Of a stretch of 64,000 nucleotides of DNA, positions 1 to 11,960 are shown one piece after another. Every line of letters begins with the position of its first letter. Positions within the stretch are counted from its first letter, which is position 1. A program made the translations under genes and the position numbers. The DNA comes from Todiramphus chloris collaris (taxonomy: Eukaryota; Chordata; Aves; Coraciiformes; Alcedinidae). The notes beneath the pieces are model-generated. The model was given only the letters and a program-made list of their open reading frames with translations, did no database searches and was not told the DNA's origin. The DNA lies in NCBI GenBank assembly GCA_025345505.1, contig JANVCC010000018.1:39109242-39173241 (forward strand). Reading direction: 5' to 3'.

Positions 1-1899
1 CCTAATCTGAGAGCGAGTCACGTATTGGTTCAAATATAAAATGGGCTGAAGGATACCTAGGACAATGCAGAGAAACATGTTTTGATCAGCAGCAGCTGCC
101 CATCCGTACGCTGCTCCTGGGGCATGGCTGCCCCAAGTCAACTCTGCCCAGCTTTAGCCTACAGCTACAGCAGGTTACTCCATGCGTAGCCGCTGACAAA
201 TGAAGGGGTTATTTGCTTTCAGTGGAATGAAGATTACTAAGGGCAACAAGTTATTAAGACAGAGCCCACGTGGACATTCATTCAATGGTTGCCCCTCCAA
301 ATATTGGGTCTCACGTGCCAGTCAGGGGCCATACCCAGCAGCTGTGGCAGCTCAGGCTGGGGTTGGTCCCAGTGTGGGTCCACACACGGCTTAGCGATCC
401 CAGGGTGGGCAACTCCAGCAGCACCCTGGCTGTCACAAATCAAGACTGACTATTTTCACAGCATTTTCCTCCAGAAAGGCAGTTTATCCCAGCTGCTTTG
501 TTCCAAGCTGCTCGCATCCATCGCTCCGTGCACCCTGAGGAAATGCAGGGCTGGTCTACACCCTCTGTCCTAGGGACTGCACCTCAGCAGGGTTGCACAC
601 GTGCACTACAGTTTAAGTACTTTGAGACTGCTCAGAGTGAAATGCATAAAATGCTAATGTATTACTAGACTCCTACAATATTTTTAAATAGCATCTCCAG
701 TATATGGAACTATTTTACAAGCAAGTCAGTGTTCTACGACACCGAAGATTTTTATTTTATCTTTTAAAGTTTAAATATCACAGAAAAGTGGGTGTGTTGA
801 TGGGATCTGCCAGCAGCACAAACAAATTGTATGAATCCAGACGAGAAATGAAGTGATCTCTCTGCAACGGGGAAATTAAGGCAAAACAATGGAAAAAAAT
901 TCCACAATATACAGCAGCTTAAAGGTAGCAAACAAATAAGTAGAACAAAGATTTCAAAGCACATTTGGACATGCCCTTCGTCGGGCAACATGTCAAACCC
1001 ACTACTGCTCCTCCCCTTCTCCTTGACAGACGGTCTGACTGGGCCTGAAGCCACACCACCAAGCTGTGATCCTGGCAAAACCCACAAGGTAAATAAGGTT
1101 GGGCACAAAGTGCCACTGGATGGGAGGCATGCGAGTGCTGAAGGGTGAGCTGCTGGCAATTTAGCAAGCAGCACAAACTGCTATGGAACAATGCTCCGGC
1201 ACAATGCCAACAGTGCTCTGGAGGTAAAAATGCTACATAGCTAGGGCTGTATCCATTTCCAGTTGAGGCTCTCGTGCGTTTAGAAGCTTAAACACTTCCA
1301 ATTTCCTAGGCAAATCCAAATTCTGTTCATTTTTCTTCAAGCTACTAAAAAAACCCAAAACCAAACCAAGAAACCCTCAATTACCCAGTTAACATTTAGT
1401 GAATTATGGTTTTTTCTGTGCTGCTAGTATGGGACAAAGATGCAAGAAAAGATGCTCTTTTGCAAGACAGGATGTATTTCATGAGTACCAAACCACCTAT
1501 ACGCGTGCTTTGTAAGAGCAGCTGATTCCCTCTGAACTGAAAAACATCAAGGAGATGCCAAGTGACGTTATTTGGGCTTTTTTTTTTTTTTTTCCCTGTT
1601 TTAGCATTGTGTAGCAGAACCATCTGCGCAAGACCCAATCGATAATCAAAGCCGGACACATACAGATGACAAATCTCTCTGCTTCTGAGGGTTTAAATGT
1701 CAAATCACCGATGCCATTTGAATTCTGGTTTGCTTTTAACTTCAGATCAAAGCTAACATAGCTGGGAAGACCATGCTTTTCACCCCCCTGTCTTCCCCCC
1801 GACTCCTTGCTCCTCTGAAATCATCTGTCTCCAAGCCAGAAGTCTAAATGGAGTGTAGGGTGAGTTCAAAACAGAGAAGGTTGATGGGAGTCTACTGCC
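1..1899. other. Non-coding, no gene recognised
   Basis: AT-rich sequence of low CpG content. The open frames here are short and show no recognisable family. A T-run of about 17 lies at 1576-1592. On the minus strand a pyrimidine tract ending in TTTTTCAG sits just upstream of a 46-codon open frame that ends near 1396; it has no convincing partner exon and I treat it as chance. Nothing else seen. Confidence 0.7.
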
Positions 1900-2360
1900 A
1901 ATTCCGCTCTGCAGTCACAGCTTGCTCCCACAGCTCCATTAGCTGCCTGCAATCAAGGGCGGCCGACTCAGTCCTGCTTGCTGTCCAGGTTTAATAGGTT
2001 CAGCTAAGTTAATGAGCAATGGCTAGATTGCATTCCAAGACTTCACATCATTCACAAAGCAATTAAGTCTACACTTCTCGGTCTCCTCCAGGAGCCCGCG
2101 AGGAGTGCCTCGTTCTACTGAGAGGATAAACGCAAGCCGCAATTTTCGAAACCGAATAGCGCGACACAGCGGGAAACTGTCAGAATATTCACCTTCTCTA
2201 AGCACTGAGCCGAATGCAGCTCTCCTTTTCCACAAGCCTCTGAAGGGCTCCCTTACCTCTACACCGCTGATTTATAGATTGCTCTTGCCCGATGAAACCG
2301 AGAGCCGTAAGCCACCGGGAATCGTCTCAGTGGGCTGCTGACAAAGCAAGCCGGGGAGCC
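1900..2360 (-). promoter_or_regulatory. CpG-clustered pocket with TATA motif, possible alternative promoter or enhancer
   Basis: This stretch is richer in CpG than its neighbours (GGCGGCCGAC, TTTTCGAAACCGAATAGCGCG, CACCGGGAATCGTC). On the minus strand it has a CTATAAATC motif at 2269-2277, about 30 bases upstream of more CpG-rich sequence. Homeobox-like cores (GTTAATGA, GCAATTAAG) lie at 2000-2065. In a generally CpG-poor region, retained CpGs suggest unmethylated, constrained DNA. The 70-codon minus-strand frame inside it has no ATG start and no recognisable domain, so I do not call it a gene. It may be an enhancer rather than a promoter. Confidence 0.3.
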
Positions 2361-5300
2361 CTTGTGTTAACGAAAACAAAAGATTTCATTTGAAAGCCAC
2401 CGCAAAGGCAGGTGTACTTTTTATATGTTTTAACATTATACATTTATATTTAACATTTATACATTTTACACATTCCCAGTGGAGGACTGCAGGGCACCTT
2501 GCGAACAACGGAGCACTCATCCCCAGATTTACAAAGCTCAGAAGCTAAGTGTCTGGAGCCCTCGGGCATCCCTCACGAAACTGGGACCACGTCCCCAGAG
2601 GATGTGGCTACCTCCAAGGGCAGAGCTGGGGGAAAAGCAAGTGTTTGTTTTTTTACTGGCACATGCCCATTCCCCCACCCTGCTCTTGCCCAACTTTACT
2701 GTTGTTAATATACGTACCATTACTGCTTCACTGTCCCTTCCAAATGTTTGTGTCCTTTCAAGCTCTCGCTTCCCAGTCAAGGATTCTACTGTGGCATGGG
2801 AATTTCTCCATCAGAGCAAAGGATCCGCAGCTTCAAGTGGTTGATTCACAGTCGGACCAAAGCTGGATCCTCAACATGTTCTGAAAGGACAACTCCTTAT
2901 GTGTGCAGGCTGCCTTTTCCAGGCTGTGCAACTAAACCTGAGGGACAAAGGGCTCCTGCTGGCAAAGAGCTGTCTTTTCTCTCCGTGAATGGATGGAAAA
3001 GACACGTAGCTTCTATCTTACACCTAACATTAAAAGCCACGGTCACAGAGCTCAGGAGTAGGTGGCAGTCACATTTAGAGTAGAAGGAAAGAGAGATGCT
3101 GGGCATTCTTTTCTCCTCATCCACACAAAGCTCTCACATACGAGACTTAACAAAATCCTGGACACTTACTGATTTATAACATCATAACTAAAAAGAAAAG
3201 AACAACAACAAAAAAAAAAGTCTCTGAACACTCGAGATCCCTTCACAACCTATTTCTGTAATACCAGGAATAAAATAAATCTATCTTGGATAAAGGGATC
3301 TTTTGGATTTTCAAGAATCAACAAATCACTAAACCCACATCAATACATTACCTCTGAGTGTTTTAACTGGAGTTCTATCTAAACTGAAGATGAGTTTAAG
3401 GAAAAAACCAAAATACCCATTCAATCATTTACCAAAAAAATCATCACTAAACTTTAAATAAAAGACAACCACACAGACCTGCTGTTTTACTTTAAATGCA
3501 AAACCTTGGTATGGAAAGGAAGCATAGCTGAAGGGTTATGTAAGTCTTTTCTTCTTTTATTCTCCATTTCCTTCGCGCATGCCAGTGAAAACTATAAAAT
3601 ACTTGTGGGAGAAATGCAGAAGGCACGGTTTCACATTCCAGAAGATCTATTTCCATGTGCTGCGTACAAGCCAGGCGACCACCCAGGAAAGTTGGGCAAA
3701 CGTGATTTGGCCCACCAGTGCTGCAATCGCACGCTAGCAGCCCTTCTCCATCAATGCTTTGCCCCGTATTTACTACGAGAGGCAAGCACCAAGCCTGAGG
3801 AGTGGCCCAGCCTGCGGCAGGATCACCTCTACGCCTGCTCTGAAAATACACTAACAAGAAGCACTGCATTGTCTCCTCCTGAGAAGCTGTGCCCAGATCA
3901 GATATAGTGCTAAAATAGCTTCAATACACCATCCACAAAAAAAATAAAAGAAAAAAAAAGGGGGTGGGGGAAAAAGGGAAAAGAGTAAATTAGCTTAATA
4001 CAGGAACCTGTAATACTAACAGCTCTTTACTCCTCAAACCCTTCCATTCCGTCCCTTTGCCCTCCATCAGGATACTTTTGCCCCAGTTTTACTGAGGAAA
4101 GGAGAGCAAAGTTGTGTCATTTGTAGTCTTGGGAAAGGGTACGACCAGCTATTTCCTCTCCTCAGAGCCCACAGCTATTCTTTTCATACCCTGATCACAG
4201 AAAGATTTGGTAACTGTTTCAGAGTCACTTAGAAGGAATCAATCCCTCGGAGGCCGAGCTGGTTGAGAAACTTTGCTGGCTGGAGCAACAGAAGTAGGCA
4301 CGACTTGCCTTCAACCAAGAAGGAGGCATTTGGTTTTAGTTAACTGGGTAAAGGGCTCTAAAACTTGGCCCGAGTACTTATTTATTGGGCTGGAGTGCCT
4401 GCAGAGAGACCAGGGTGACATATGCGTAAGGCTTCTGTAATCCCAACCTCAGAAGGGAGGTAAAGTGAACTTTGGTTTCACTGTTGGAACAAGATAGCAC
4501 AGAACGTCTGTGGTATGTGATGTAGAAACACTGATTTATAAAAGGGATTTTGGGAGGGGGGGAGGGGGAGGAAGAGGGGGGACACACCATAAAAAGGTCT
4601 TCAGCACTTTCCCAAGATGCTATCTTTTCTACATCTGTTGGCCATTACTTTCTGCCAGTTCACGACGGCCGAGAGCACAAGAAGGTAAGAAACAGATAGG
4701 GAAATTTCTGCTTTGCAGGAACAATGCTTTAATTTCAGCAGTGAGGAATGCTGACTGTACCCTGGGCATCACTGAAGTGTGCCCCTCGGATCTCTCCAGC
4801 GGGAACGTCAATTAAATTTAACAAAAATAGCAAGTATTAGCAGAGCCTTTCCTAGTCTCAGCCCAAACCTACACTCAACAGTGTTAGTACTGGAGATACT
4901 TCAGTACATGCTAATGTGGCCCTATCAACCATAGCTTATTTGCCTCTCAGTCATGTCCCCTTGCTTGGTCCGAGTGTAAACATGAGAGGGTCAGGCAACG
5001 ACAGACACCCCAACTCTGGATTCACATTAACTCTGGTAAACATGACAGACTTCCAGATTATGGCAGGGCAAAAATGTGGGGAGGTCTTCCGTCAGAAACA
5101 GTACCACTTGGGGATGCTGCAGAGGTTCATTGGATGTGTGGTGAGGAGCAAAAAAACCCCAAAACCAAACTAAAAACTAAAGAGGAAAAACTGGATGACC
5201 TTGCAGTGCTTAGCTGGGGCTGTCAGGCAACAGTTAATGCTGAGGAATCTTGCAATTCTGTTTATATTCTTTCACCACATGCAGGTGTTGGGAAGCCCAG

Positions 5301-6850
5301 GATGGGAGGGGCATGCAGATAAAAAAAGAAAGAGGAACCACTTTTTTTCTGCCATGCGTGATCTATTCAGATGAATCTTTTTTACCGACAGACTCTTTTC
5401 CTGGAATCAGCATAGACACAAGTGTCACTCCCAGGCCTTCCAATAAAGAGCATACCTCAAACGTTTATGTTACGTTACCTGTTTGTGGTGGGGAATGACA
5501 AGGTTTTGATAGGAGTTCTGGGGGATTTAAGTATCAGAGATATTATTAGAACCTCCAGGCTTTTTCAAATTTAGATTTGTTTGGCTGGGTTTTTTGTTAT
5601 TTTCCTACTATTCTAGTCATGTGCTGTCATGTTTTACCATCTGAAAAGTGAAGAATACAGGCTGGATCTCCACTGACATCCATCTCATTTCTTTCCTTTG
5701 TCACCTTGCGTACACCTGCGCGTACGATTTTTACACTGATGGATTTTGGACAGAGAAATGCTCTGACTGGCAGATTTCCCTCCGCATGCTGCTGCTTCTT
5801 GTCCAGCACCGCAGCCACCTCGTTCTCTCTTCTGCAGCTCTTTGTTGCTGAATGTCAGGGTCATCAGTGCCACTGGCTGACATTGATTAGTGTGGCTGAC
5901 ATTACACCATTGCTCTAAAGGAAGCAGGCAGAGGGCAGGGGGTAAAAAAAAAAATACAACACCCAAAACAAAACCTGCAGCCATCTTAGGCAGAAGGAAT
6001 CAAGCTCAACTAGACATTAGCAACCTCACTCTTTCTGATTAAAGAGAAGGTCCTTGCACTGCAACAGACGTATGTGGCATTTCAATGCTCTCCCATGCTC
6101 GTTAAATCAGTACGCTTCTGCCTGCCCCAACACATATCCTGGAGGTGTGCTCCAGGTTCTTGGAGATCAAAGGCAAAGTTTAGGGAGAGGCAAAAAACCA
6201 AAACGGTTAAAAAAAAAAAATCCCCCAAACACACCAAAAATCGGCATCGGGGAGAAGGTAAAGCCTGACCTGTGATTCAGCAGATTCAAACGCTCAGAAG
6301 TACAACAGCCTGTGCACTACTGAAAGACAGCAGCAGTCCATTACATGTATTGATTTGCAGCACTTTGTCAGCACTAATGATGTTACCTCATTAAAAGAGA
6401 TAAATGCCCTACTGTTCTACCAAAAGCATCTGCTCCTTCCTCCTCCTCCTCGCCTGTTCTCCAGCAGGGCCCTCAGCACAGGGAAATCAAAATCCAATGC
6501 TAAACTTGCTTAGAGCTGCTTGCTAAGATTGCTTTTCTGTTTTCAGTTTTTGTTTGGTTGTTGGTTTTTTTTTGTTGTTTTTCTGGTTTTTTTAAATGGG
6601 GTTCTGCATTTCCTACCAAGTGTCTCTTCTCTTTACACTGAATGGACAAATCAAAAGAAAACAAAGCCCAGTGATCCACCATGGCCCTCCTTCTGGCAAA
6701 CGACTTCTCAGAAAGTAAAACTGTTTAACGTCTACCTCAGATAATTCATTCACTATTAGGTAAAACAACACAGGCTGCAACTTCGATCGCAACAGGTGAA
6801 GTGATAGATCAGGTGGGGATAACAACTTCTGCCCGTTGACACCCAGTACC
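2361..6850. other. Non-coding, no gene recognised
   Basis: AT-rich unique-looking sequence. It contains A-rich runs (about 3181-3220, 3937-3990), a G-quadruplex-type tract at 4552-4581, T-rich (GTT)-like sequence at 6540-6600 and no family-recognisable open frame. Short splice-like pairs occur, for example plus-strand 4659-4684, but nothing supports a gene. Confidence 0.7.
4552..4581 (+). other. G-rich tract with G-quadruplex pattern
   Basis: Four runs of three or more G, separated by loops of 1, 1 and about 7 bases, match the canonical intramolecular quadruplex pattern. It stands alone in AT-rich sequence with no CpG island around it, so function is unknown. Imperfect G-rich repeats can also be neutral. 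Confidence 0.6.
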
Positions 6851-6908
6851 ACCTTGCCACGTAACGAGCCAGTATTGTTCCACCAGATTCCTCGTTACGT
6901 GCAAAGGT
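6851..6908. repeat. Inverted repeat, 18-bp arms, 22-base loop
   Basis: The arm at 6851-6868 (ACCTTGCCACGTAACGAG) is the reverse complement of 6891-6908 at 16 of 18 positions, with a 22-base loop between. Each arm carries CACGTAACG, which holds a PAR-bZIP/E4BP4-like half site and an E-box-like core. The element contains four CpGs in a CpG-poor region. It could be a hairpin-forming RNA, a paired binding site or a remnant of a small inverted-repeat element. I recognise no known microRNA. Confidence 0.6.
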
Positions 6909-9900
6909 AGCCGTTTACTGTAATGAATGTTTTATGCATTATTCCTCCGTGTATAGGGTCTCCAAAGTACACATTATTAAAGTCTATTAAACTCACTATT
7001 TAGCAGAATTACCAATGTGCCTTTGGGGAAATTATTACAATGAAGCTGTACCGGTATTTAAATTCCAGTTGTTTAACAATCTTTTCCTAATCACCAATCC
7101 AGGTATCTACATTAAAGTGCAGTCAGACTTCTTCCAGCGTGGCATAAACCTGTCTGTGAGCTTCTTATGGAAATTCATTTACAAAAAAGAGTATTTCAAC
7201 TTGGCTTGTTTTTTATAATTAACCTCAGACAGCTACTGCTTTAAAGCAAGAGGAACTCCTTCCTGGTCCTCTTTGCCAACTAGAGCACTCCACAGTTAAA
7301 CCTGGTGACAGAAACAATTAACTATCTGCACCCACACAATTTACAACACATCTGCAGGGTACCAGCCTATTTAAGGAAAATTTGTCCAACAAGGTCCCAG
7401 TCTTTACAAATTGCTTTTCTACAAAAAAAGGACTCATCTTTGCAGCCCACGGATGCAAGGATGAAACAGTCTAAAGCCTTCTCAAACTTGGTGTACACCC
7501 AGGTCTCTCCTCTGGTCCAGCTACTAAATGTTCCAAGTTGTATGTAAAGCAACAACAGAGCAACTACTAAGTGTTGTTTGTGGCCCTCAGACCATTTCCC
7601 CATTTAATACTGCACCCTACAGGTACAGCGAGCTACTCTCTAAATGTCTGAGTTTTCATGGCAATGAGTCTTAAACTTGGCTCCAAATTTGTAAACGTGT
7701 GTCCATGCCTCCCATGATAAGAAGAGATATTTATTTTCAGTGGGGAGTTTATGTTTCTCAGGGGAGAGGAAGTAAACTTCATCATACTAGAAATCACAGG
7801 ATTCTGCTTCCTGGGGTGGAGAGGAAGAGACCCAAATCCCAACCTTTCAGATCTCCTCTATGACCTTCAGTAAATTACCGTGTTCCTCACTCCATTTCTC
7901 ATCATTACGAGGGCGATATCTCATCCTCCTTGAGATGTCAGAAGCACTCCGGTTCTATCTATGGGGCAGAAAGGCTCTCTAGCAAAGACAAGCGAGCAAG
8001 TACCTAAACACGTCTTGTCCTTGTTACTACATCAAAAAGACAGTTTTACAATGTCACTGCCAGTTCTCAGGTCCCTTCAACAACAAAACCAACATCAACG
8101 TATTGAAAAAATGCCGACAAAAATCTTACGAAACCAATGGGCACAGAAACAGAATATAAGTAACGAAGATGAGTTACTCAACAGGGTCTCACATCAAATG
8201 AATACGCAGAATTTAGGCCATCATATATATAACTAGATGTTTTGATATGCCAGAATTCCAAGTTCATGTCCAAGTACAGATAAAAGGAGGACTAAAATCA
8301 GCATTGGAAGCTAGTATGTGTAGTAAAGGTTCCCCCAACAAGTATGAATTAAATACTGTCTGCTCTTTTTGGCTCCAAGGCTCCCTGGCAGGCTTACACA
8401 ATGAAGTTGTTTCCTTCAGGACCAAAAGTCCTTCGGAGAACAATCCTTGGGAAAAAAGCACAGCAAATCAGTGGGCCTACTTTAGCAATACACTAATTGC
8501 CTATAAATTGATGGACAAAAGTGCTTCCTGTCTTCAGTTCCAAACCCTGAGCCAAATCACCACCTCTTTGTTGCAACTGCAGCCTCATTGACTTTGCTCA
8601 AGTTACAGAAGCACGAGCAGATTTTGTCCATGTGTGCAATGGAAGGCCTAAGTTCCCATAAAAAAAGGAAGGAAACAATCTGTTCACCTTAACTGAAGTA
8701 GGACGAGGAACACGGAACACCCCTTTCACCTTGAAAAACGAGAAATACAACTAGGAGACAGAAGGGAAAACACCACTAATTTCTTCAGTTTGCCTCTCCA
8801 TTAGGAAAGGCTCTTGTATGCTTAAAAAGGCCATGTTTTTTTTCAGGCTTTCAAGGTTACTTTATACGACTACAGATCAGAAGCCCAACAATATCAGATG
8901 TTGGCTTAGAAAAGTCTCCAGCACCTACTTCACTATCCATTAAAGAAGTACATTACGGCTCCTTAAGCACCAATGCTGGCACAAAAGGGGTGGGGGAAGT
9001 CCTGGCCAAGGGTACTGTGGGGAGAAAAAGAGTATAAAGGGCTGTAACTCCCTTAGGCTACCATGGAACCTTCAGTCCCTGACACCTACCAGAAGACATC
9101 ATAGAAACATGAGTCAATGCATTTAACACAGGTATTGCAATATATGTGTCTAGCATTCCCATCTTCTTACATTCTCCCATTTATCAGACCAGATGACAGA
9201 CCTCACAAAAGCACCTGGCAATAAAATGTCACTTTTTTTTTCCCAGGGTATTGAGTGTAGATGTGGTGTGGCCTTCATTTATTATTGCAGCACGTGGACA
9301 AGGAGCTACCTCAGCCAAGCTGTCGCTTTGTCTCTCCTGCCACCTACTGTACTGAAAATCAAAATATGTGAGACCAACTCGCGTGCATCTCCATCTTCCT
9401 GTTTGGAAATACCAACCTTTAGTCCTCTAGAAGTACCACTGTGTGCATGTGGGAACTCCCTGATGTCACAACTCCTCCAGTGATGTTATCCAATGTTTCC
9501 TGATGAAGGCTAAATGCATCCCTTTGAGCTCTACTTAACTCACTGATGCTTAAGGGTTAAAATTAACATCAAATATGAAAAATTCTCCAGATTTTAGGGC
9601 ACAAACGTGTCTCCCCCTTCGCCCCATGAAGAATTAATCACAGAAGATTTATTTTAAATAGTGAACTAGCCAGGATGCCTCATAAACCTCTGTCCATTTA
9701 TTTGCTGTTATTTCTGATGACAGCACTAACAAAGGGCAAAAACCATCAGAAAAATAACTTCCCATGTGGTGTGTGACTGTCAGCCCATAGGCAGGGGAGA
9801 AACTCTCACTGCACTTGACCTGCGTAACCAAATGAGCATCACTTAAGAACAGATCCACCAGACGCAAAAGTCTGCTTCAGACCGTGGATAACCCCTTGTC

Positions 9901-10479
9901 CTTTTAACCTCTTGCTCCCAAAAACCACAACGGAGTGAGTCTGGCTGTGCCATGCGTACCCTCTACAGCACAGCACTACCCATGTAAGATGCCCTCCCCA
10001 GGAGCAGCACAGGGTCCTGCTGCCTCCATCATCACTGGCTGTAGAAGGCACTTCACTGATGCTTGTGGTCAAGTGGCACATCCAAGGAGAAGACACTTAT
10101 TTTGTAGTAACTATCTGGGTTCTGCCACCTGTCCACTGTTCATCACAGTGAATGGCACTGAGAAGGACAGCAACAAGTCTGAGCTGGTCCAGCACAGTCC
10201 AAGCCCACCACATGGGCTTCAAACCCATTCATGGTACTACATGGAAGCCAGTAAAACCATCAACTTGAAAACAAGTAGACAGATATTCCATGTTAATTAT
10301 TTATGCCATCCTCCCAGAAGGCATGACAACTTTATTTTTAGTATTTTATTATTAATTTCAAGAAAGCATTCAAAGAGAAACAACAAGCTGAAGTTGCTAA
10401 AAGAAACCTCATTATTTTCTAGTAAGAAGCTGCCTTGTGGGTGCTAGTTTATTTTCCCATATATGGCATTCCCTTTTAC
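6909..10479. other. Non-coding, no gene recognised
   Basis: AT-rich sequence with no repeats that I can name and no domain-bearing open frame. Weak splice-like pairs appear, but none is convincing. Near 9935-10447 there is a 170-codon plus-strand frame of arbitrary composition, which I regard as chance. Confidence 0.65.
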
Positions 10480-10534
10480 CTTATCAACAGCTTGGGGCTC
10501 TGTGACAGCAGATATCTTTGATAAAAGGAGGATT
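10480..10534 (-). other. Exon-like segment (candidate, low confidence)
   Basis: On the minus strand a good pyrimidine tract (TGTCTTTCTTCTTCATCAG) precedes 55 bases that end in GATAAG before a GTAAAA donor. Two frames are open. One joins in phase to the exon-like segment at 10681-10744 across a 146-base intron, reading through ISAVTEPQAVDK. I recognise no protein family. Paired splice sites with an open frame arise often by chance in non-coding DNA; the phase match adds about a factor of three. Confidence 0.18.
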
Positions 10535-10680
10535 CTGATGAAGAAGAAAGACATTCAACATCACAGGATCAAGTAAGCTTTCAAATGTATTTATTTATGC
10601 TGTGACCATAGTAATCAAGAGGTATTAAATGTGGAACTGAGCATCAGTTAAATGCATTTTAAATCTGACTTTTCACTTAC

Positions 10681-10744
10681 TGCAGTAAGGAAATGCTTGA
10701 CCAGCAGGACTCTTTAGGGTCTTTACAGGCTGCAATTAAAGAAG
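10681..10744 (-). other. Exon-like segment (candidate, low confidence)
   Basis: On the minus strand the acceptor TTGTTCTTCTTTATCAG precedes 64 bases ending in a TGCA/GTAAGTG donor. The open frame reads SLIAACKDPKESCWSSISLL. An alternative acceptor (AATTGCAG) would shorten the segment to 10681-10729. Its phase (two bases left over) fits the segment at 10480-10534. No family recognised and no further partner found, so it may be a pseudo-exon. Confidence 0.18.
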
Positions 10745-11169
10745 CTGATAAAGAAGAACAATTGCTCTACTCCTGCAAAAGCAACTCATTCTTTTGTAAG
10801 TAATAGGGGGCCTTTCATCTTAGCCCTTAGAGTTTGATCAACTGAGAAAAGAACATTGATATAATTCCACCCACTAATAAACATGTCTGAAAAATGAGGA
10901 CATCTCTTTTCCTTAAACAAACCTGGCAAGGCTATAACTGAAAATATTTGTGTAATACACATAGTTCGGTATGGACACAGGAAAACAACTGGCATGAGCA
11001 ACCAGAGTGTCTAATCCCAGCTATTTAGCCACCAAAATGCCTCAAGAGCTGTGATACATCTACTTAATACGGCCCACAAATATCTATTAAACATGAAAGC
11101 ATTTATCAAGGAGCGTGTTCCCACTAATTGCACAAAGTCTGCAAACAGGTAAAGAAGAAAAAAAAAATA

Positions 11170-11960
11170 CCTCTTTACTGCGTGTGATCAGAAGTGGCTG
11201 TGGCTGACACCACTTTAATTTATAACAGAATCAAGGCAAAAAAACCTAAAAGATCGCGTTAGCAGTTAGTAACGCTACAGAACTATCAGCGAAAAGCTAA
11301 TGGAGTGAACAGAGCCTTGAAACAACTTGATATTTTTTAACACAAACTGGAAAAACCTGCTGCTGCAAGGGCAGTGCCAGAGGGTGCTTGCGCGTCCTCG
11401 CTGGAAACTCCCAGACAACTCTCAAGGATCCGTAAGGATGCTCCAAGGGAATTAAAGAAGCCAATTTTATACACGCTGTGCTGTCTGGATTGATGTCTCA
11501 CTAAACCAGCAGGCAAAGTTTAATCTCCAAAAGAACTTCTACCTCTGCTGCGCTCGCCTGAACGGAAGGGAAAGATATCTAAGCTTGTTTGGTGTACGGC
11601 CGACAGAGACGTTCTCTAGCAGAAATGGAAGTCGGCCGATGAGTAGGTGATAAGCTGCTCTCAGAGTTTCCCCTCCTTTGAGAGGAGTGGAACGTCTGGG
11701 AGAATTTCAGAGCAGATTCTCCAAACAAGCTGTTAAGAGAAGTTGCTATCCAGAAGGCTCGACAGGAGGAAAAAGGAAGCAGGGAAATCACAGTTAATGG
11801 GATTTGGCCACAACCAGAAAACGGCTACGTTTCCGAATACATTACAAGCAGCCCTGCGCTTCACTGCTGCACCAGTTCATTGCTGGATGAGAAAGATTTA
11901 CACAGATTTAGTGTCTTAGAAAGCTCCACAGAAATTCAGATTAATCTGTTTAGAACAAAT
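11170..11960. promoter_or_regulatory. Possible conserved non-coding element
   Basis: This stretch keeps scattered CpGs (GATCGCGTTAGC, GCTTGCGCGTCCTCGC, ACGGCCGACAGAGACG) and has no open frame of note. The mix of homeobox-like AT cores and retained CpGs is what constrained regulatory DNA often looks like, but conservation cannot be judged from one sequence. It holds the inverted repeat at 11597-11638. Confidence 0.22.
11597..11638. repeat. Nested inverted repeat (CGGCCGAC arms)
   Basis: CGGCCGAC at 11597-11604 is the exact reverse complement of GTCGGCCG at 11631-11638. Directly inside the left arm, AGAGACGTTCTCT (11605-11617) forms a second small hairpin of five pairs with a CGT loop. CpG-containing arms are unusual in this AT-rich setting. 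Function unknown. Confidence 0.55.

Noticed and set aside
4659-4684. 26-base plus-strand micro-exon between TTTCTGCCAG and GTAAGA
   Set aside because: Too short to judge, no partner exons, and such splice pairs are frequent by chance.
5482-5520. 39-base minus-strand exon-like segment
   Set aside because: Weak polypyrimidine tract, two open frames and no partner; indistinguishable from chance.
9935-10447. 170-codon plus-strand frame
   Set aside because: No domain or splice support; composition typical of non-coding DNA.
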